Counted from the stretch's first letter, positions 8,911-17,798 are shown. The stretch: DNA of 64,000 nt from Niallia sp. NCCP-28 (GCF_023168165.1 NZ_BQYJ01000005.1:186001-250000), one strand, 5' to 3'. Notes: a model not told the origin generated them from the letters alone. Translations and numbers: made by a program.

Positions 8911-8947
8911 TCGAGATGGTAAATACGGCTAATTCAAGGAGGCTATT

Positions 8948-9793
8948 ATGGTTCGGCTATATACAGAAGATATCAGCATCGGCTATGGTGAGCGTTTAAT
9001 TGTAAAAGATCTATGTGTAGAAATACCGGATAAAAAAATTACTACTATTATCGGCTCAAATGGATGTGGAAAATCCACTCTTTTAAAAGCAATTACCAGA
9101 ATTATTCCCCACCAATCAGGTTCGGCTTTATTAGATGGAGAAGAAATTTCCAAAATAAATACAAAAACTTTAGCCAAAAAAATGGCCATTCTCCCACAAA
9201 CACCAGAAAGCGTATCTGGATTAACTGTTGGAGAACTAGTATCATACGGCAGATTTCCTCATCAAAAGGGTTTCGGAAAATTAACAAAAAAAGATATAGA
9301 AGCCATTGATTGGGCATTAGATGTAACTGGTACTTCTGAATTTAAATATCGCTCTGTTGATGCACTTTCTGGCGGACAGAGACAGCGCGTATGGATAGCC
9401 ATGGCCTTAGCTCAAGAAACAGATATCATTTTCCTTGATGAACCAACAACGTATCTAGATATGGCTCACCAACTGGAAGTACTCGAATGCTTGCAAAAGT
9501 TAAATCGTGAGCAAGATCGCACCATTATTATGGTTCTTCATGATTTAAACCAAGCTGCACGCTTTGCTGATTATATTATCGCCTTGAAAGAGGGGCAAGT
9601 CGTAAAAGCAGGAAATTGTGAAGAAGTAATTACACACGAGGTGTTAGAAAAAGTTTTTCAAATTGATGCTGTAATAGGACGGGATCCAAGAACAAAAAAA
9701 CCTATGTGTCTTACTTATCATTTAATTAAGGGAGAAAACAACGATGAAGAAGCTTTTAGCTCCATTTATTCTAATCTTAGCGTTAGTTATTAG
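8948..9793 (+). CDS. Iron-siderophore ABC transporter ATPase (FecE/YusV-like)
   Basis: Cytoplasmic ATPase for ferric-siderophore import. Walker A is GSNGCGKST (near residue 37), signature ALSGGQRQRVWIAMALAQ, Walker B IIFLDEPTTYLDMAHQ and the switch His in VLHDLNQAARFADY, all typical of the FecE/BtuD subfamily. It has 281 residues; family members have about 255-275. The last 16 codons overlap the start of the next gene in another frame by 50 nt. It is the first gene after a Fur-boxed promoter and works with the lipoprotein and two permeases that follow. B. subtilis YusV serves several siderophore receptors, and this ATPase may likewise serve the second lipoprotein at 17.8 kb. Confidence 0.93.
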   Translation: MVRLYTEDISIGYGERLIVKDLCVEIPDKKITTIIGSNGCGKSTLLKAITRIIPHQSGSALLDGEEISKINTKTLAKKMAILPQTPESVSGLTVGELVSYGRFPHQKGFGKLTKKDIEAIDWALDVTGTSEFKYRSVDALSGGQRQRVWIAMALAQETDIIFLDEPTTYLDMAHQLEVLECLQKLNREQDRTIIMVLHDLNQAARFADYIIALKEGQVVKAGNCEEVITHEVLEKVFQIDAVIGRDPRTKKPMCLTYHLIKGENNDEEAFSSIYSNLSVSY

Positions 9794-10661
9794 TGCATGC
9801 GGCAATACAAATGAAAAAAACAGCAAGGAAAATGAAAAAGAAGCATCAGGAACCATTACCTATCAGTCGCAAGATGGTCCAATTGAAGTACCTAAAAACC
9901 CACAGCGTGTTGTAGTATTATCATCATTTGCTGGAAGTGTTATGTCATTAGGCGTTAATGTAGTGGGAGTGGACTCCTGGTCAAAGGCAAACCCTCGTTT
10001 TGCAGAGGGCTTAAAAGATGCTGAAGAAATATCCGATGAGAATATAGAAAAAATAATTGAATTAAATCCAGATTTAATTATTGGGTTAGACAATGTTAAA
10101 AATATGGATAAATTAAAGAAAATTGCACCGACTGTAACTTTTACCTATGGAAAAGTTGATTATCTTACACAACATTTAGAAATTGGAAAAGTTTTAAACA
10201 AAGAGAAAGAAGCACAGGACTGGATCAATGACTTTAAAGAACGTGCAGCGAGTGCCGGAAAAGAGATTAAAGCAAAAATTGGTGAAGATGCAACGGTAAC
10301 TGTTGTTGAAAATTTCAATAAGCAAATGTATGTATTCGGAAATAACTGGGGTCGCGGAACAGAAATCCTTTATCAGGAAATGGGACTAAAAATGCCGGAA
10401 AAAGTAGAAAAAATGGCACTTAAAGATGGCTATTATGCTATTTCATCAGAAGTTCTGCCCGAATACGTAGGAGATTATCTGGTAGTCAGCAAATATAATG
10501 ATCAGGATAACTCCTTCCAAAATACAGAAACATACAAAAATATGTCAGCAGTAAAGAACAATCATGTTTTTGAAGCAAATGCAAGCGAGTTCTACTTTAA
10601 TGATCCACTTACACTCGATTTTCAATTGGACTTCTTCAAAGAGCATTTTTTAGAAAAATAA
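9744..10661 (+). CDS. Iron-siderophore ABC substrate-binding lipoprotein
   Basis: Surface lipoprotein that binds a ferric siderophore, probably of hydroxamate type as in FhuD/YfiY relatives. The signal peptide ends in a lipobox VISACG (Cys at about residue 19). The helical-backbone fold shows RVVVLSSFAGSVMSLGVNVVG, then ELNPDLIIGLDNVKN and APTVTFTYGK. The start at 9744 has GGGAG upstream, within the ATPase coding sequence, pointing to translational coupling. It is strongly similar over its whole length to the lipoprotein at 17799-18722 (shared VDVWSK/VDSWSK, IIELxPDLIIGL, YVFGNNW, RGTEILYQ). An intrinsic terminator follows before the permease genes. Confidence 0.92.
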   Translation: MKKLLAPFILILALVISACGNTNEKNSKENEKEASGTITYQSQDGPIEVPKNPQRVVVLSSFAGSVMSLGVNVVGVDSWSKANPRFAEGLKDAEEISDENIEKIIELNPDLIIGLDNVKNMDKLKKIAPTVTFTYGKVDYLTQHLEIGKVLNKEKEAQDWINDFKERAASAGKEIKAKIGEDATVTVVENFNKQMYVFGNNWGRGTEILYQEMGLKMPEKVEKMALKDGYYAISSEVLPEYVGDYLVVSKYNDQDNSFQNTETYKNMSAVKNNHVFEANASEFYFNDPLTLDFQLDFFKEHFLEK

Positions 10662-10691
10662 TTATTTTATCAAAATCACAAAAGCATACCC

Positions 10692-10739
10692 AAAAGTAGC
10701 ATTTTCTATAAAAGAATTGCTACTTTCTTTTTAGGATTT
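10692..10739 (+). terminator. Intercistronic terminator between siderophore lipoprotein and permeases
   Basis: AAAGTAGCA (10693-10701) pairs with TTGCTACTTT (10727-10736), followed by a T-rich run. It can lower permease expression relative to the binding protein. Confidence 0.7.
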
Positions 10740-10787
10740 AAACTCTTAATTAATTATACTGCCAAACTACAGAAAGAAAGATGATAA

Positions 10788-11795
10788 ATGACAAAAAACA
10801 CTACCTTTAGCCAGTTCATTGCATGGAAATTTATATTAGCAATCCTTTTATTTATCGCCGTATTTTTTGTCTCAATGGTTTTTGGTGCAGCAGATACGTC
10901 TATTAAAGATGTTTGGCTGGCTCTTACTACTAAAATAAAAAGCGATAATATAACGCTTCTTCGCGAAATTCGACTACCAAGAGAGATTGGAGCTATTACC
11001 GTAGGGGCAGCTCTTGCCGTATCTGGAGCCATTATGCAGGGAATTACGCGAAACCCTTTAGCTGATCCAGGCTTATTGGGCCTAACCGCAGGAGGAAACT
11101 TTGCCCTTGCTTTAACTTTAGCGTTTATTCCATCTGCCAATTATTTCAGTATAATGATTGCTTGTTTTATCGGAGCAGCTCTTGGCACCCTGCTGGTTTT
11201 TGGAATTGGAGCTGTTAAAAAGCAGGGATTATCTCCCTTTAAGCTCATTCTGGCAGGATCCGCCATTTCTGCCTTCTTAACAGCAGTTGCAGAGGGAATT
11301 GGTCTTATTTTTAAATTATCCAAAAATATTTCTATGTGGACGTCTGGCGGTTTAATAGGTACTGCTTGGGGACAACTGCAGCTCATTATTCCTTTTATTC
11401 TAATTGGAATATTCATATCCTGTTTCCTTTCACGCCAACTGACTATTTTAAGTTTAAGCGAAGAAGTAGCCGTAGGTTTAGGTCAAAAAACAAAATATGT
11501 CAAAATTATTCTGTTTATTGTCATTACAGTTCTAGCAGGAGCCTCCGTTGCACTTGTTGGCAATATGGCTTTTATCGGACTCATGATTCCGCATATTGTA
11601 CGAGCTATCGTAGGAACAGATTATCGTTATATTATTCCAATGTCAGCTATTTTTGGTGGAACGTTTATGCTAGCTGCCGATACATTAGGAAGAATAATTA
11701 ATGCCCCTTATGAAACGCCAGTTGCCGCAATTGTAGCCATGCTAGGATTGCCTTTCTTCTTGCTTATTGTCAATAAAGGAGGAAAAGGGTACTGA
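10788..11795 (+). CDS. Iron-siderophore ABC permease 1 (FecCD family)
   Basis: One half of the heterodimeric membrane channel for ferric siderophores. It has 335 residues and about nine to ten membrane helices, with FecCD landmarks: LREIRLPREIGAITVGAALAVSG near residue 60, GITRNPLADPGLLGLTAGGN, and FIGLMIPHIVRAIVGTDYR facing the ATPase. Its TGA stop overlaps the ATG of the next gene (TGATG), so the two permeases are coupled. The upstream ribosome site is weak (GAAAGA). Confidence 0.93.
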   Translation: MTKNTTFSQFIAWKFILAILLFIAVFFVSMVFGAADTSIKDVWLALTTKIKSDNITLLREIRLPREIGAITVGAALAVSGAIMQGITRNPLADPGLLGLTAGGNFALALTLAFIPSANYFSIMIACFIGAALGTLLVFGIGAVKKQGLSPFKLILAGSAISAFLTAVAEGIGLIFKLSKNISMWTSGGLIGTAWGQLQLIIPFILIGIFISCFLSRQLTILSLSEEVAVGLGQKTKYVKIILFIVITVLAGASVALVGNMAFIGLMIPHIVRAIVGTDYRYIIPMSAIFGGTFMLAADTLGRIINAPYETPVAAIVAMLGLPFFLLIVNKGGKGY

Positions 11796-12805
11796 TGATA
11801 CATCCAAATGTTATAAAAAAACAACGATTAGCCTTAATTATATTATCTATATTAACTATTTTTACGATTTTTACCAGTTTAGGCATGGGAGCTTCTTCCT
11901 TATCCTATAACCGTTTGTTGCCTACCTTTTTAGGAAATGGCACTTTTAAAGAAGAATTTGTGCTCTTTTCCATTCGTTTGCCCAGAATTATCATTACTTT
12001 TTTAGCTGGTGTGGCTCTTGCTCTTTCTGGTGCTATTTTGCAGAGCATCACACGAAATGACTTAGCTGAACCTGGTATTATCGGCATTAACTCTGGAGCT
12101 GGTGTCGCTGTAGCAGTATTCTTCTTATTTTTCCCTATAGAAGCAGGCAGCTTTACCTATTTGATCCCTATATTTGCATTTGCTGGTGCCTTTTTTACTT
12201 CCGTGCTTATTTACTTTTTCTCTTATAAGCGCGCTACCGGTTTTCAGCCAATTAGACTTGTATTAGTAGGTGTGGGCTTTTCTATGGCACTTTCAGGAAT
12301 AATGATTGTTCTTATCTCTTCAGCAGATCGTGAAAAGGTGAATTTTATTGCTAAGTGGCTTTCCGGAAATATTTGGGGATCTGATTGGATTTTTATTTAC
12401 TCTATCCTTCCATGGCTGATTATACTTATTCCATTTGTTTTTTATAAAGCAAAACGATTAGATCTCTTAAGTTTAAATGAGCCTGTTGTGATTGGACTTG
12501 GCGTATCAATCAATAAAGAAAGAATAACCTTGCTTATTGCAGCAATCGCCTTAGCTTCTGCCGCCGTTTCTGTTGCAGGAAGCATCTTCTTTATCGGCTT
12601 AATGGCGCCACATATTGCAAAGGCGCTAGTTGGTCCCAGAAATCAACTATTTCTTCCTGTTGCCATGCTTATCGGCGGGTGGCTTCTTTTATTGGCTGAT
12701 ACCATTGGCCGAAATATAGTGGATCCAGATGGAATTCCAGCAGGTATTGTGGTGGCTTTTATTGGAGCTCCCTATTTTATCTATTTGTTATTAAAAAATG
12801 ATTAG
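11795..12805 (+). CDS. Iron-siderophore ABC permease 2 (FecCD family)
   Basis: Second half of the siderophore channel, 336 residues, with the same landmarks: IRLPRIIITFLAGVALALSGA, SITRNDLAEPGIIGINSGAG, FFIGLMAPHIAKALVGPRN and a GGWLLLLADTIGR helix near the C-terminus. It overlaps permease 1 by one base (TGATG). A strong terminator follows at about 12850, closing the operon. Confidence 0.93.
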   Translation: MIHPNVIKKQRLALIILSILTIFTIFTSLGMGASSLSYNRLLPTFLGNGTFKEEFVLFSIRLPRIIITFLAGVALALSGAILQSITRNDLAEPGIIGINSGAGVAVAVFFLFFPIEAGSFTYLIPIFAFAGAFFTSVLIYFFSYKRATGFQPIRLVLVGVGFSMALSGIMIVLISSADREKVNFIAKWLSGNIWGSDWIFIYSILPWLIILIPFVFYKAKRLDLLSLNEPVVIGLGVSINKERITLLIAAIALASAAVSVAGSIFFIGLMAPHIAKALVGPRNQLFLPVAMLIGGWLLLLADTIGRNIVDPDGIPAGIVVAFIGAPYFIYLLLKND

Positions 12806-12849
12806 TGAATATTTCTTCTATTATCAGCTTAAATTTCCATACATTGAAA

Positions 12850-12897
12850 AAAATAAAGGGCAAAGAGACTATTGAAGTCGCTTTGCCCTTTATTTTT
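12850..12897. terminator. Bidirectional terminator between siderophore permease 2 and the histidine kinase
   Basis: AAATAAAGGGCAAAG pairs with CTTTGCCCTTTATTT across a short loop, with A- and T-runs on the two sides; it serves both convergent genes. Confidence 0.85.
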
Positions 12898-12909
12898 CTT
12901 CCGTAATCT

Positions 12910-14118
12910 TTATCTCCTACTACATGAAGGCAGTTTAACCGCTACAGCAGTGCCTTTCCCCTTTTTGCTATTAATATCTATCGTTCCTTGATATTTAAGA
13001 ACTATATTATAACAAATCATCATTCCAAGCCCAGTACCCTTGCTCTTTAATGAATAGAAAGGAGTGCCAAGAGATCGCAGCTCTTCCTTTGTCATTCCAT
13101 TCCCTCTATCGATTACTTCTATCCATATCTGTTTGCCTTTTTCTCTATTCTTAATTACAATAGTCTGCCCGTGACTAGATGCTTCAATAGCATTTTTTAT
13201 TATATTAATAAACAGTTGTTTAAATTCCATTATATTCATGCAAGTATAACAGTCGCTTTCAAGCTCTAAAAAAAATTCACTATCATTTAAGTAGCTATAA
13301 GATTTCATTAAATCCACTATATTGCGAAGTTCCTGATTTACATCAATAATTTCTTCACTTTTTTCCCCTGTATCTGGTTTTGCTACCATTAAAAATTGCG
13401 AGATTACTTTTTCAGCCATATTCAATTCATCCATCATTAAACGATAATTGTCTTTTCTATCTGAAGGAGTGGAAACATCTGATTCATATAATTGCAGAAA
13501 ACCTTTTACAACAGTCAACGGATTTCTTATTTCATGCGCAACGGCTGCAGCAAGCTGCCATGTTGTCTTAAGTTTTTCTGATTGCTGCAATTGTTCATAA
13601 TATAACTGCTGTTTTTTTATGCGTATAAGTGTAAGCCAAAAAATAAAAAATAGCAAAAGTTGACTTCCAAGAAAATTCATAGCATTCCCGATAATATCTG
13701 TCTTCATATAATTAAATGCTGGGTTGCTTTCGAATAAAATAATATAGCTGGAAATAGCAGAATATAACAGGCCATTTAAAACAGCAGAAAAATAAAATAA
13801 CTTGGCATCAAAAAATAAAATAGATATCAATGGTATTAAACAAATAAATATAAAACTAGACCAAGTTTCTGGATAAATATAAAAAATAGAGTAAAAGTAA
13901 ATAGTGCCTAAAAGTATAATGAATATCTTCATTAAAAAAGTTTCATGTTTTGGGTAAACAAACAGTACAATAGCAAGCACAATAATTAATGCCCCTAAAA
14001 ATAAATATTCTGCTGTAGACTTGCCATGACTTGATATAATTGCTAATGCCATAAACGCAATGATGGCTTTAATAAAATGATAATAATACTTTATATTAAT
14101 CTCCCTATATCTTTCCAT
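12910..14118 (-). CDS. Membrane histidine kinase (sporulation-kinase/KinB-like)
   Basis: Sensor kinase of 402 residues. Residues about 15-180 form six hydrophobic helices without a sizeable extracellular loop, so the signal is probably sensed within or near the membrane. HisKA is at about 185-250 with phospho-acceptor His in AAAVAHEIRNPLTVVKGFLQ. HATPase_c covers about 285-400: N box FINIIKNAIEAS, G1 IEVIDRGNGM, G2 SKGTGLGMMICYNIV. This layout and the HEIRNPLT context are like KinB and related Bacillus kinases feeding the Spo0A phosphorelay or orphan regulators. No response regulator gene is adjacent. It starts at ATG 14118 and converges on the siderophore operon. Confidence 0.85.
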   Translation of the reverse strand: MERYREINIKYYYHFIKAIIAFMALAIISSHGKSTAEYLFLGALIIVLAIVLFVYPKHETFLMKIFIILLGTIYFYSIFYIYPETWSSFIFICLIPLISILFFDAKLFYFSAVLNGLLYSAISSYIILFESNPAFNYMKTDIIGNAMNFLGSQLLLFFIFWLTLIRIKKQQLYYEQLQQSEKLKTTWQLAAAVAHEIRNPLTVVKGFLQLYESDVSTPSDRKDNYRLMMDELNMAEKVISQFLMVAKPDTGEKSEEIIDVNQELRNIVDLMKSYSYLNDSEFFLELESDCYTCMNIMEFKQLFINIIKNAIEASSHGQTIVIKNREKGKQIWIEVIDRGNGMTKEELRSLGTPFYSLKSKGTGLGMMICYNIVLKYQGTIDINSKKGKGTAVAVKLPSCSRR

Positions 14119-14351
14119 TTATAAACACCTTTAATCCTAGGAGTGAAGTTCTGTCTATTTATTGTAACAAACAGACAAACCATTTGGAATATTTTATTAA
14201 AATAACCATTTAATTCAAAGTTATATGTATATAACTTTTTTCACAAATGACTCTTTCTTGCGTTGAAGTGTTAAAAAATAATTGTTGACGATTTTCTGAA
14301 TATTTTTTATAATTAACTCCAAAATAATGAATGCGATTGGAGCAATTTGGC

Positions 14352-15389
14352 ATGAAAGAGTTTTTCAATAAATTATTAACAGGAATGAGCATTGGTATTG
14401 TTGTATCATTAATCCCTAATGCCTTATTAGGAGAAATCTTAAAATTGCTGATTCCTAGCTTTCCCTTTTTACAGCATATATTAGATATTACAACTATTAT
14501 AATGAGCCTTCTTCCCGTTATGATTGGAGTCATGATTGGTGTGTCCTTTAAATTAACAGCTATTCAAACTGCAAGTGTTGGAATAGCTGCAATGGTTGGC
14601 AGCGGCGCTATTCAAAAAACCGCCGATGGCTTATTTGCATTAAATGGAATTGGCATTGTAGTCAACACAGGGATTACTGCCGCATTAACAGTTTTATTTG
14701 TGAAATTTGTCGGCAATCGATTAAAAGAATATTCTATTCTATTACTTCCGACCCTAAGCATTCTTATTCCTGGTATGATAGGCTATTTGATTTTGCCTTA
14801 CATGAAATCAACTACTGGCTTAATTGGTGTTGCCATTGCTAAAACAACATCACTCCAACCAGTCATCATGAGCATTATTATTTCTGTGATTTTCTGTATT
14901 ATCATTTTATCACCTATATCAACAGTTGGGGTCGCCACCGTTATCTCCCTATCTGGAATTGGGTCAGGTGCTGCCAATTTAGGCATTGTCGCTGCAGGCA
15001 TTGGTCTGGCAATTGCCAGCTATAAAGCTAATGCACTAGGGACAGCATTAGCACATGTATTAGGATCCCCCAAAATACAAATGCGCAACTTTTTTATGAA
15101 GCCTAAGATTATTATTCCTATGCTAATTACAGCAGCTGTTTTAGGCGCACTTGCAGGCATGTTAAATATTCAAGGCACCCCATATAGTGCGGGATTTGGA
15201 TTATCTGGTCTGGTAGGCCCACTTAATTATATGCACTTAGCAGCTGGCGGCTGGACCACCCAAAATATAACGATTATGGTTACGACTTTCTTCATTCTTC
15301 CAATTTTATTAAATTCAGTTCTTATTTATATATTCTCTAGAAAATTAAAAATGATTAAATCAGAAGACTATAAATTGCACTTTGATTGA
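14352..15389 (+). CDS. Stand-alone PTS EIIC-like membrane protein
   Basis: Integral membrane protein of about 345 residues with roughly nine to ten hydrophobic helices, resembling the PTS_EIIC_2 (PF13303-type) family. No EIIA or EIIB domain is fused and none is encoded nearby, so phosphotransfer-coupled sugar transport is not assured; these proteins are of unknown substrate. Start ATG 14352 has GGAG about 9 nt upstream. An in-frame ATG at 14331 lacks a ribosome site. The Gly-rich repeats GIAAMVGSGAIQKTADGLF and ISLSGIGSGAANLGIVAAG are typical of the family. Single-gene unit with its own terminator. Confidence 0.75.
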   Translation: MKEFFNKLLTGMSIGIVVSLIPNALLGEILKLLIPSFPFLQHILDITTIIMSLLPVMIGVMIGVSFKLTAIQTASVGIAAMVGSGAIQKTADGLFALNGIGIVVNTGITAALTVLFVKFVGNRLKEYSILLLPTLSILIPGMIGYLILPYMKSTTGLIGVAIAKTTSLQPVIMSIIISVIFCIIILSPISTVGVATVISLSGIGSGAANLGIVAAGIGLAIASYKANALGTALAHVLGSPKIQMRNFFMKPKIIIPMLITAAVLGALAGMLNIQGTPYSAGFGLSGLVGPLNYMHLAAGGWTTQNITIMVTTFFILPILLNSVLIYIFSRKLKMIKSEDYKLHFD

Positions 15390-15392
15390 TAC

Positions 15393-15449
15393 AAAAAAGG
15401 GGCGTCCCAAAAGCCAGTAAATAATGACTTTTGGGTACAGCCCCTTTCA
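15393..15449 (+). terminator. Terminator of the EIIC-like gene
   Basis: AAAGGGGC ... CCAAAAG pairs with CTTTTGG ... GCCCCTTT across an inner loop, followed by a T-rich stretch. Confidence 0.8.
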
Positions 15450-15529
15450 TTTGCTATCCTGCTAGGAAATGCATAAGCAACTATTTTTCTTATCAATATT
15501 TCTAAGATACTTGCTTCTTATTCATTTAT

Positions 15530-15563
15530 GAGCCAAATTGTTTCATGTGAAACAATTTGGCTC
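15530..15563. repeat. 16-bp perfect palindrome containing a parS-like 16-mer; may be a terminator of nsrR
   Basis: GAGCCAAATTGTTTCA and its exact reverse complement are separated by TG. The centre, TGTTTCATGTGAAACA (15539-15554), differs at one position from the Bacillus ParB site consensus TGTTNCACGTGAAACA. It lies 27 bp past the nsrR stop, where a terminator is expected, but it has no strong T-run. Confidence 0.5.
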
Positions 15564-15590
15564 TCTATTATTGTTTTGCTAATGCCCTTT

Positions 15591-16037
15591 TCATACAGTA
15601 CTCTGTTTTACAGATAAATATTGCTTCAGCAACACATTATTTTGAATAACATCTTCCAAAGTATATTGATCAAGTACACTCATAAATTGGTTTAACGCCT
15701 CATTTAATATGTGCTTTAATGAACAAACAGGGGTAATAACACACTTGCTTCCACTTTCAAAACACTCCACCAAATAAAAATCTTCTTCTGTTTTCCGGAC
15801 AACCTCTCCCATATTAATCTCTGCTGGATTCATCGCTAAGCGCATACCTCCATTTCTCCCTCTAACTGTTTCAATATAGCCCATTTTTCCCAAGTTATAG
15901 ATAACTTTCATTAAATGATTTTTAGAAATACTGTAGGTCTCTGCTATTTCTTTTATATTGACCAACTTTTCTTCTGTATTTGTTCCTAAATAAATAAGCA
16001 CTCTTAATGAGTAGTCAGTATAGCTAGTTAGCCTCAC
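15591..16037 (-). CDS. nsrR: Nitric-oxide-sensing Rrf2-family repressor NsrR
   Basis: Iron-sulfur transcription factor that represses hmp until nitric oxide damages its cluster. 148 residues: a winged HTH at the N-terminus (ETYSISKNHLMKVIYNLGKMGYI) with the Gly-rich wing RGRNGGMRLA, then three cluster cysteines Cys92, Cys99 and Cys105 in the spacing seen in NsrR. Start is GTG 16037 behind AGGAGG. It is divergent from hmp, and two NsrR-type boxes lie in the shared 183-bp region. The Cys pattern and target gene separate it from IscR and CymR relatives. Confidence 0.92.
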   Translation of the reverse strand: MRLTSYTDYSLRVLIYLGTNTEEKLVNIKEIAETYSISKNHLMKVIYNLGKMGYIETVRGRNGGMRLAMNPAEINMGEVVRKTEEDFYLVECFESGSKCVITPVCSLKHILNEALNQFMSVLDQYTLEDVIQNNVLLKQYLSVKQSTV

Positions 16038-16127
16038 GGTTATTCCTCCTATCTTGATTATATTTTTACGTTTTAAATAGTGTAAATGTGAACATTTTGT
16101 TAACTTATCTAAATAAAGATTTAAAAG

Positions 16128-16142
16128 ATGTATTTTAAATAT
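16128..16142. promoter_or_regulatory. NsrR box 1 upstream of hmp
   Basis: ATGTATTTTAAATAT matches one side and the centre of the Bacillus NsrR site ATGTATTTTAAATACAT. It lies just upstream of the hmp -35. Confidence 0.7.
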
Positions 16143-16170
16143 TGCTTTTAGGTTTTTTTAGTTTTAGTAT
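16142..16170 (+). promoter_or_regulatory. hmp promoter
   Basis: TTGCTT (16142-16147), 17 bp, TAGTAT (16165-16170), bracketed by the two NsrR boxes. Confidence 0.55.
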
Positions 16171-16183
16171 AAAAGCATAAAAG

Positions 16184-16200
16184 ATGTATTTTAAATACTA
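16184..16200. promoter_or_regulatory. NsrR box 2 upstream of hmp
   Basis: ATGTATTTTAAATACTA repeats box 1 (shared core AAGATGTATTTTAAATA) and covers the start region, well placed for repression. Confidence 0.75.
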
Positions 16201-16220
16201 CTTTAAAAGGAGTTATTTGT

Positions 16221-17435
16221 ATGCTATCACAAAAAACAATTGAAATCATTAAATCAACCGTTCCCGTTTTAGAAGTGCACGGCACAAAAATTACTACTGT
16301 TTTCTATAAAAATATGTTTGAAGCTCACCCGGAATTACTAAACATTTTTAACCATACCAACCAAAAGCAAGGCAGACAACAAACTGCTCTTGCGAACACA
16401 GTTCTGGCTGCCGCAAAAAATATTGATAAACTTGAAACTATTATTCCAGTTGTACAGCAAATTGCTCATAAACACCGCAGTTTAGCAGTAAAGGCAGAAC
16501 ATTATCCAATTGTAGGACAATTTCTTCTTCAATCTATTAAAGAAGTTCTTGGAGACGCTGCGACAGATGAAATTATTAATGCATGGGCAGAAGCTTATGG
16601 TGTCATTGCAGAAGTCTTTATCAATATAGAAAAAGAAATGTATGCAGAAGCAAAAAATCAAGAAGATGGCTGGTCTGATTATAAAAACTTTAAAATAATT
16701 GATAAAGTCATAGAAAGCGAATGCATTACATCCTTTTATTTAGCAGCAGAAGATGGCAGTTTTCTTCCAGAATTCAAACCAGGGCAATATATTTCTATCC
16801 GTATTTCTATTCCAGGGGAGCAATTTTTATTTAATCGTCAATATAGCTTATCCACTTCCCCAAATAAAAAATACTATCGTATTTCTGTAAAAAGAGAAGC
16901 CGAAACCTCTAAACCTGCAGGTATGGTATCCAACTATCTTCATGATCAAATAGATATTGGAGATATAATAGAAGTTACAGCACCTGCCGGAGAGTTCACT
17001 TTAAACAGCCTTTCAGAAAACAAAAAGCTTGTTTTCTTAAGCGGAGGCGTTGGAATCACTCCATTTATGAGTATGATAAATGACATAGCTGAAAAACAAT
17101 TAAATCTTGAAATAGACTTTATTCATGCTGCTAGAAACGGGAAGGTTCAAGCATTTAAAAAAGAGCTGCAAGAATTGGAAGGTAAACTGTCAAATTTCTA
17201 TCTATCTTATTTATACGACAATCCTTCTGAAGAAGATCAAAAGGATATCCATTTCCGCAAAGCAGGCTTTATTGATACAGAATGGCTAAAAAGCAATATT
17301 GCAAATAAAAACGCCGACTATTATATATGCGGGCCTGTTCCATTTTTAAGAAATACTATAAGCAGTTTAAAAGAAATTGGTGTGGATGATGCTTCTATTC
17401 ATTACGAATTTTTTGGCCCATCTGTAAATCTTTAA
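16221..17435 (+). CDS. hmp: Flavohemoglobin, nitric oxide dioxygenase
   Basis: Cytoplasmic enzyme that converts nitric oxide and O2 to nitrate using NAD(P)H. Residues 1-140 are the globin domain (proximal His in the AHKHRSL region, KAEHYPIVG following). Residues about 150-260 bind FAD (RQYSLSTSPN, motif RxYS), and about 265-404 bind NAD(P)H (FLSGGVGITPFMSM, ICGPVPFLRN). Length 404 is normal. The ribosome site is AAAGGAG. It is divergent from nsrR with two NsrR boxes, so it is induced by nitrosative stress. Confidence 0.96.
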   Translation: MLSQKTIEIIKSTVPVLEVHGTKITTVFYKNMFEAHPELLNIFNHTNQKQGRQQTALANTVLAAAKNIDKLETIIPVVQQIAHKHRSLAVKAEHYPIVGQFLLQSIKEVLGDAATDEIINAWAEAYGVIAEVFINIEKEMYAEAKNQEDGWSDYKNFKIIDKVIESECITSFYLAAEDGSFLPEFKPGQYISIRISIPGEQFLFNRQYSLSTSPNKKYYRISVKREAETSKPAGMVSNYLHDQIDIGDIIEVTAPAGEFTLNSLSENKKLVFLSGGVGITPFMSMINDIAEKQLNLEIDFIHAARNGKVQAFKKELQELEGKLSNFYLSYLYDNPSEEDQKDIHFRKAGFIDTEWLKSNIANKNADYYICGPVPFLRNTISSLKEIGVDDASIHYEFFGPSVNL

Positions 17436-17516
17436 AATAAAAAAACAGCATTAACAAGAGAATAATTTTTATATCGACAGCCTGAAAGTCTGCATTTTTG
17501 ACTTTGTCTACACTCT

Positions 17517-17550
17517 AAGAGGTTCTATTCATAGAATCTCTTTTTTCTAA
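17517..17550 (+). terminator. Terminator downstream of hmp
   Basis: AGAGGTTCTAT pairs with ATAGAATCTCT, followed by TTTTT; about 85 bp past the hmp stop. Confidence 0.75.
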
Positions 17551-17661
17551 TAAAATAAAAGAACATTAATGATAGAAAAGCTAACATTTAATAATTAATT
17601 TTATTCTATTATATTATTTTTCTTCATGCCAGATTAAAAGTGACAAAAATCAGAAAATATA

Positions 17662-17690
17662 TTGACAATCTATAAAACTGACCTTATATT
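17662..17690 (+). promoter_or_regulatory. Promoter of the second siderophore lipoprotein gene
   Basis: TTGACA (17662-17667), 17 bp, TATATT (17685-17690), followed by a Fur box. Confidence 0.8.
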
Positions 17691-17707
17691 TAAAACGTTA
17701 ATAACAT

Positions 17708-17722
17708 TGATAATCATTATCA
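17708..17722. promoter_or_regulatory. Fur box, perfect 7-1-7
   Basis: TGATAATCATTATCA equals the Fur consensus with no mismatch and lies at the expected start point of the promoter at 17662-17690. Confidence 0.92.
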
Positions 17723-17798
17723 TTTTATCACAGTTATTTAATTTAATGATTATTAACCATTAAACTACTTAAAATACATATAAGATGGGGGAACAAGC

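Noticed and set aside
12910-14118. Two-component pair with an adjacent response regulator
   Set aside because: No response regulator gene lies on either side of the kinase; the nearest (29.3 kb) belongs to the rsbY-like unit.
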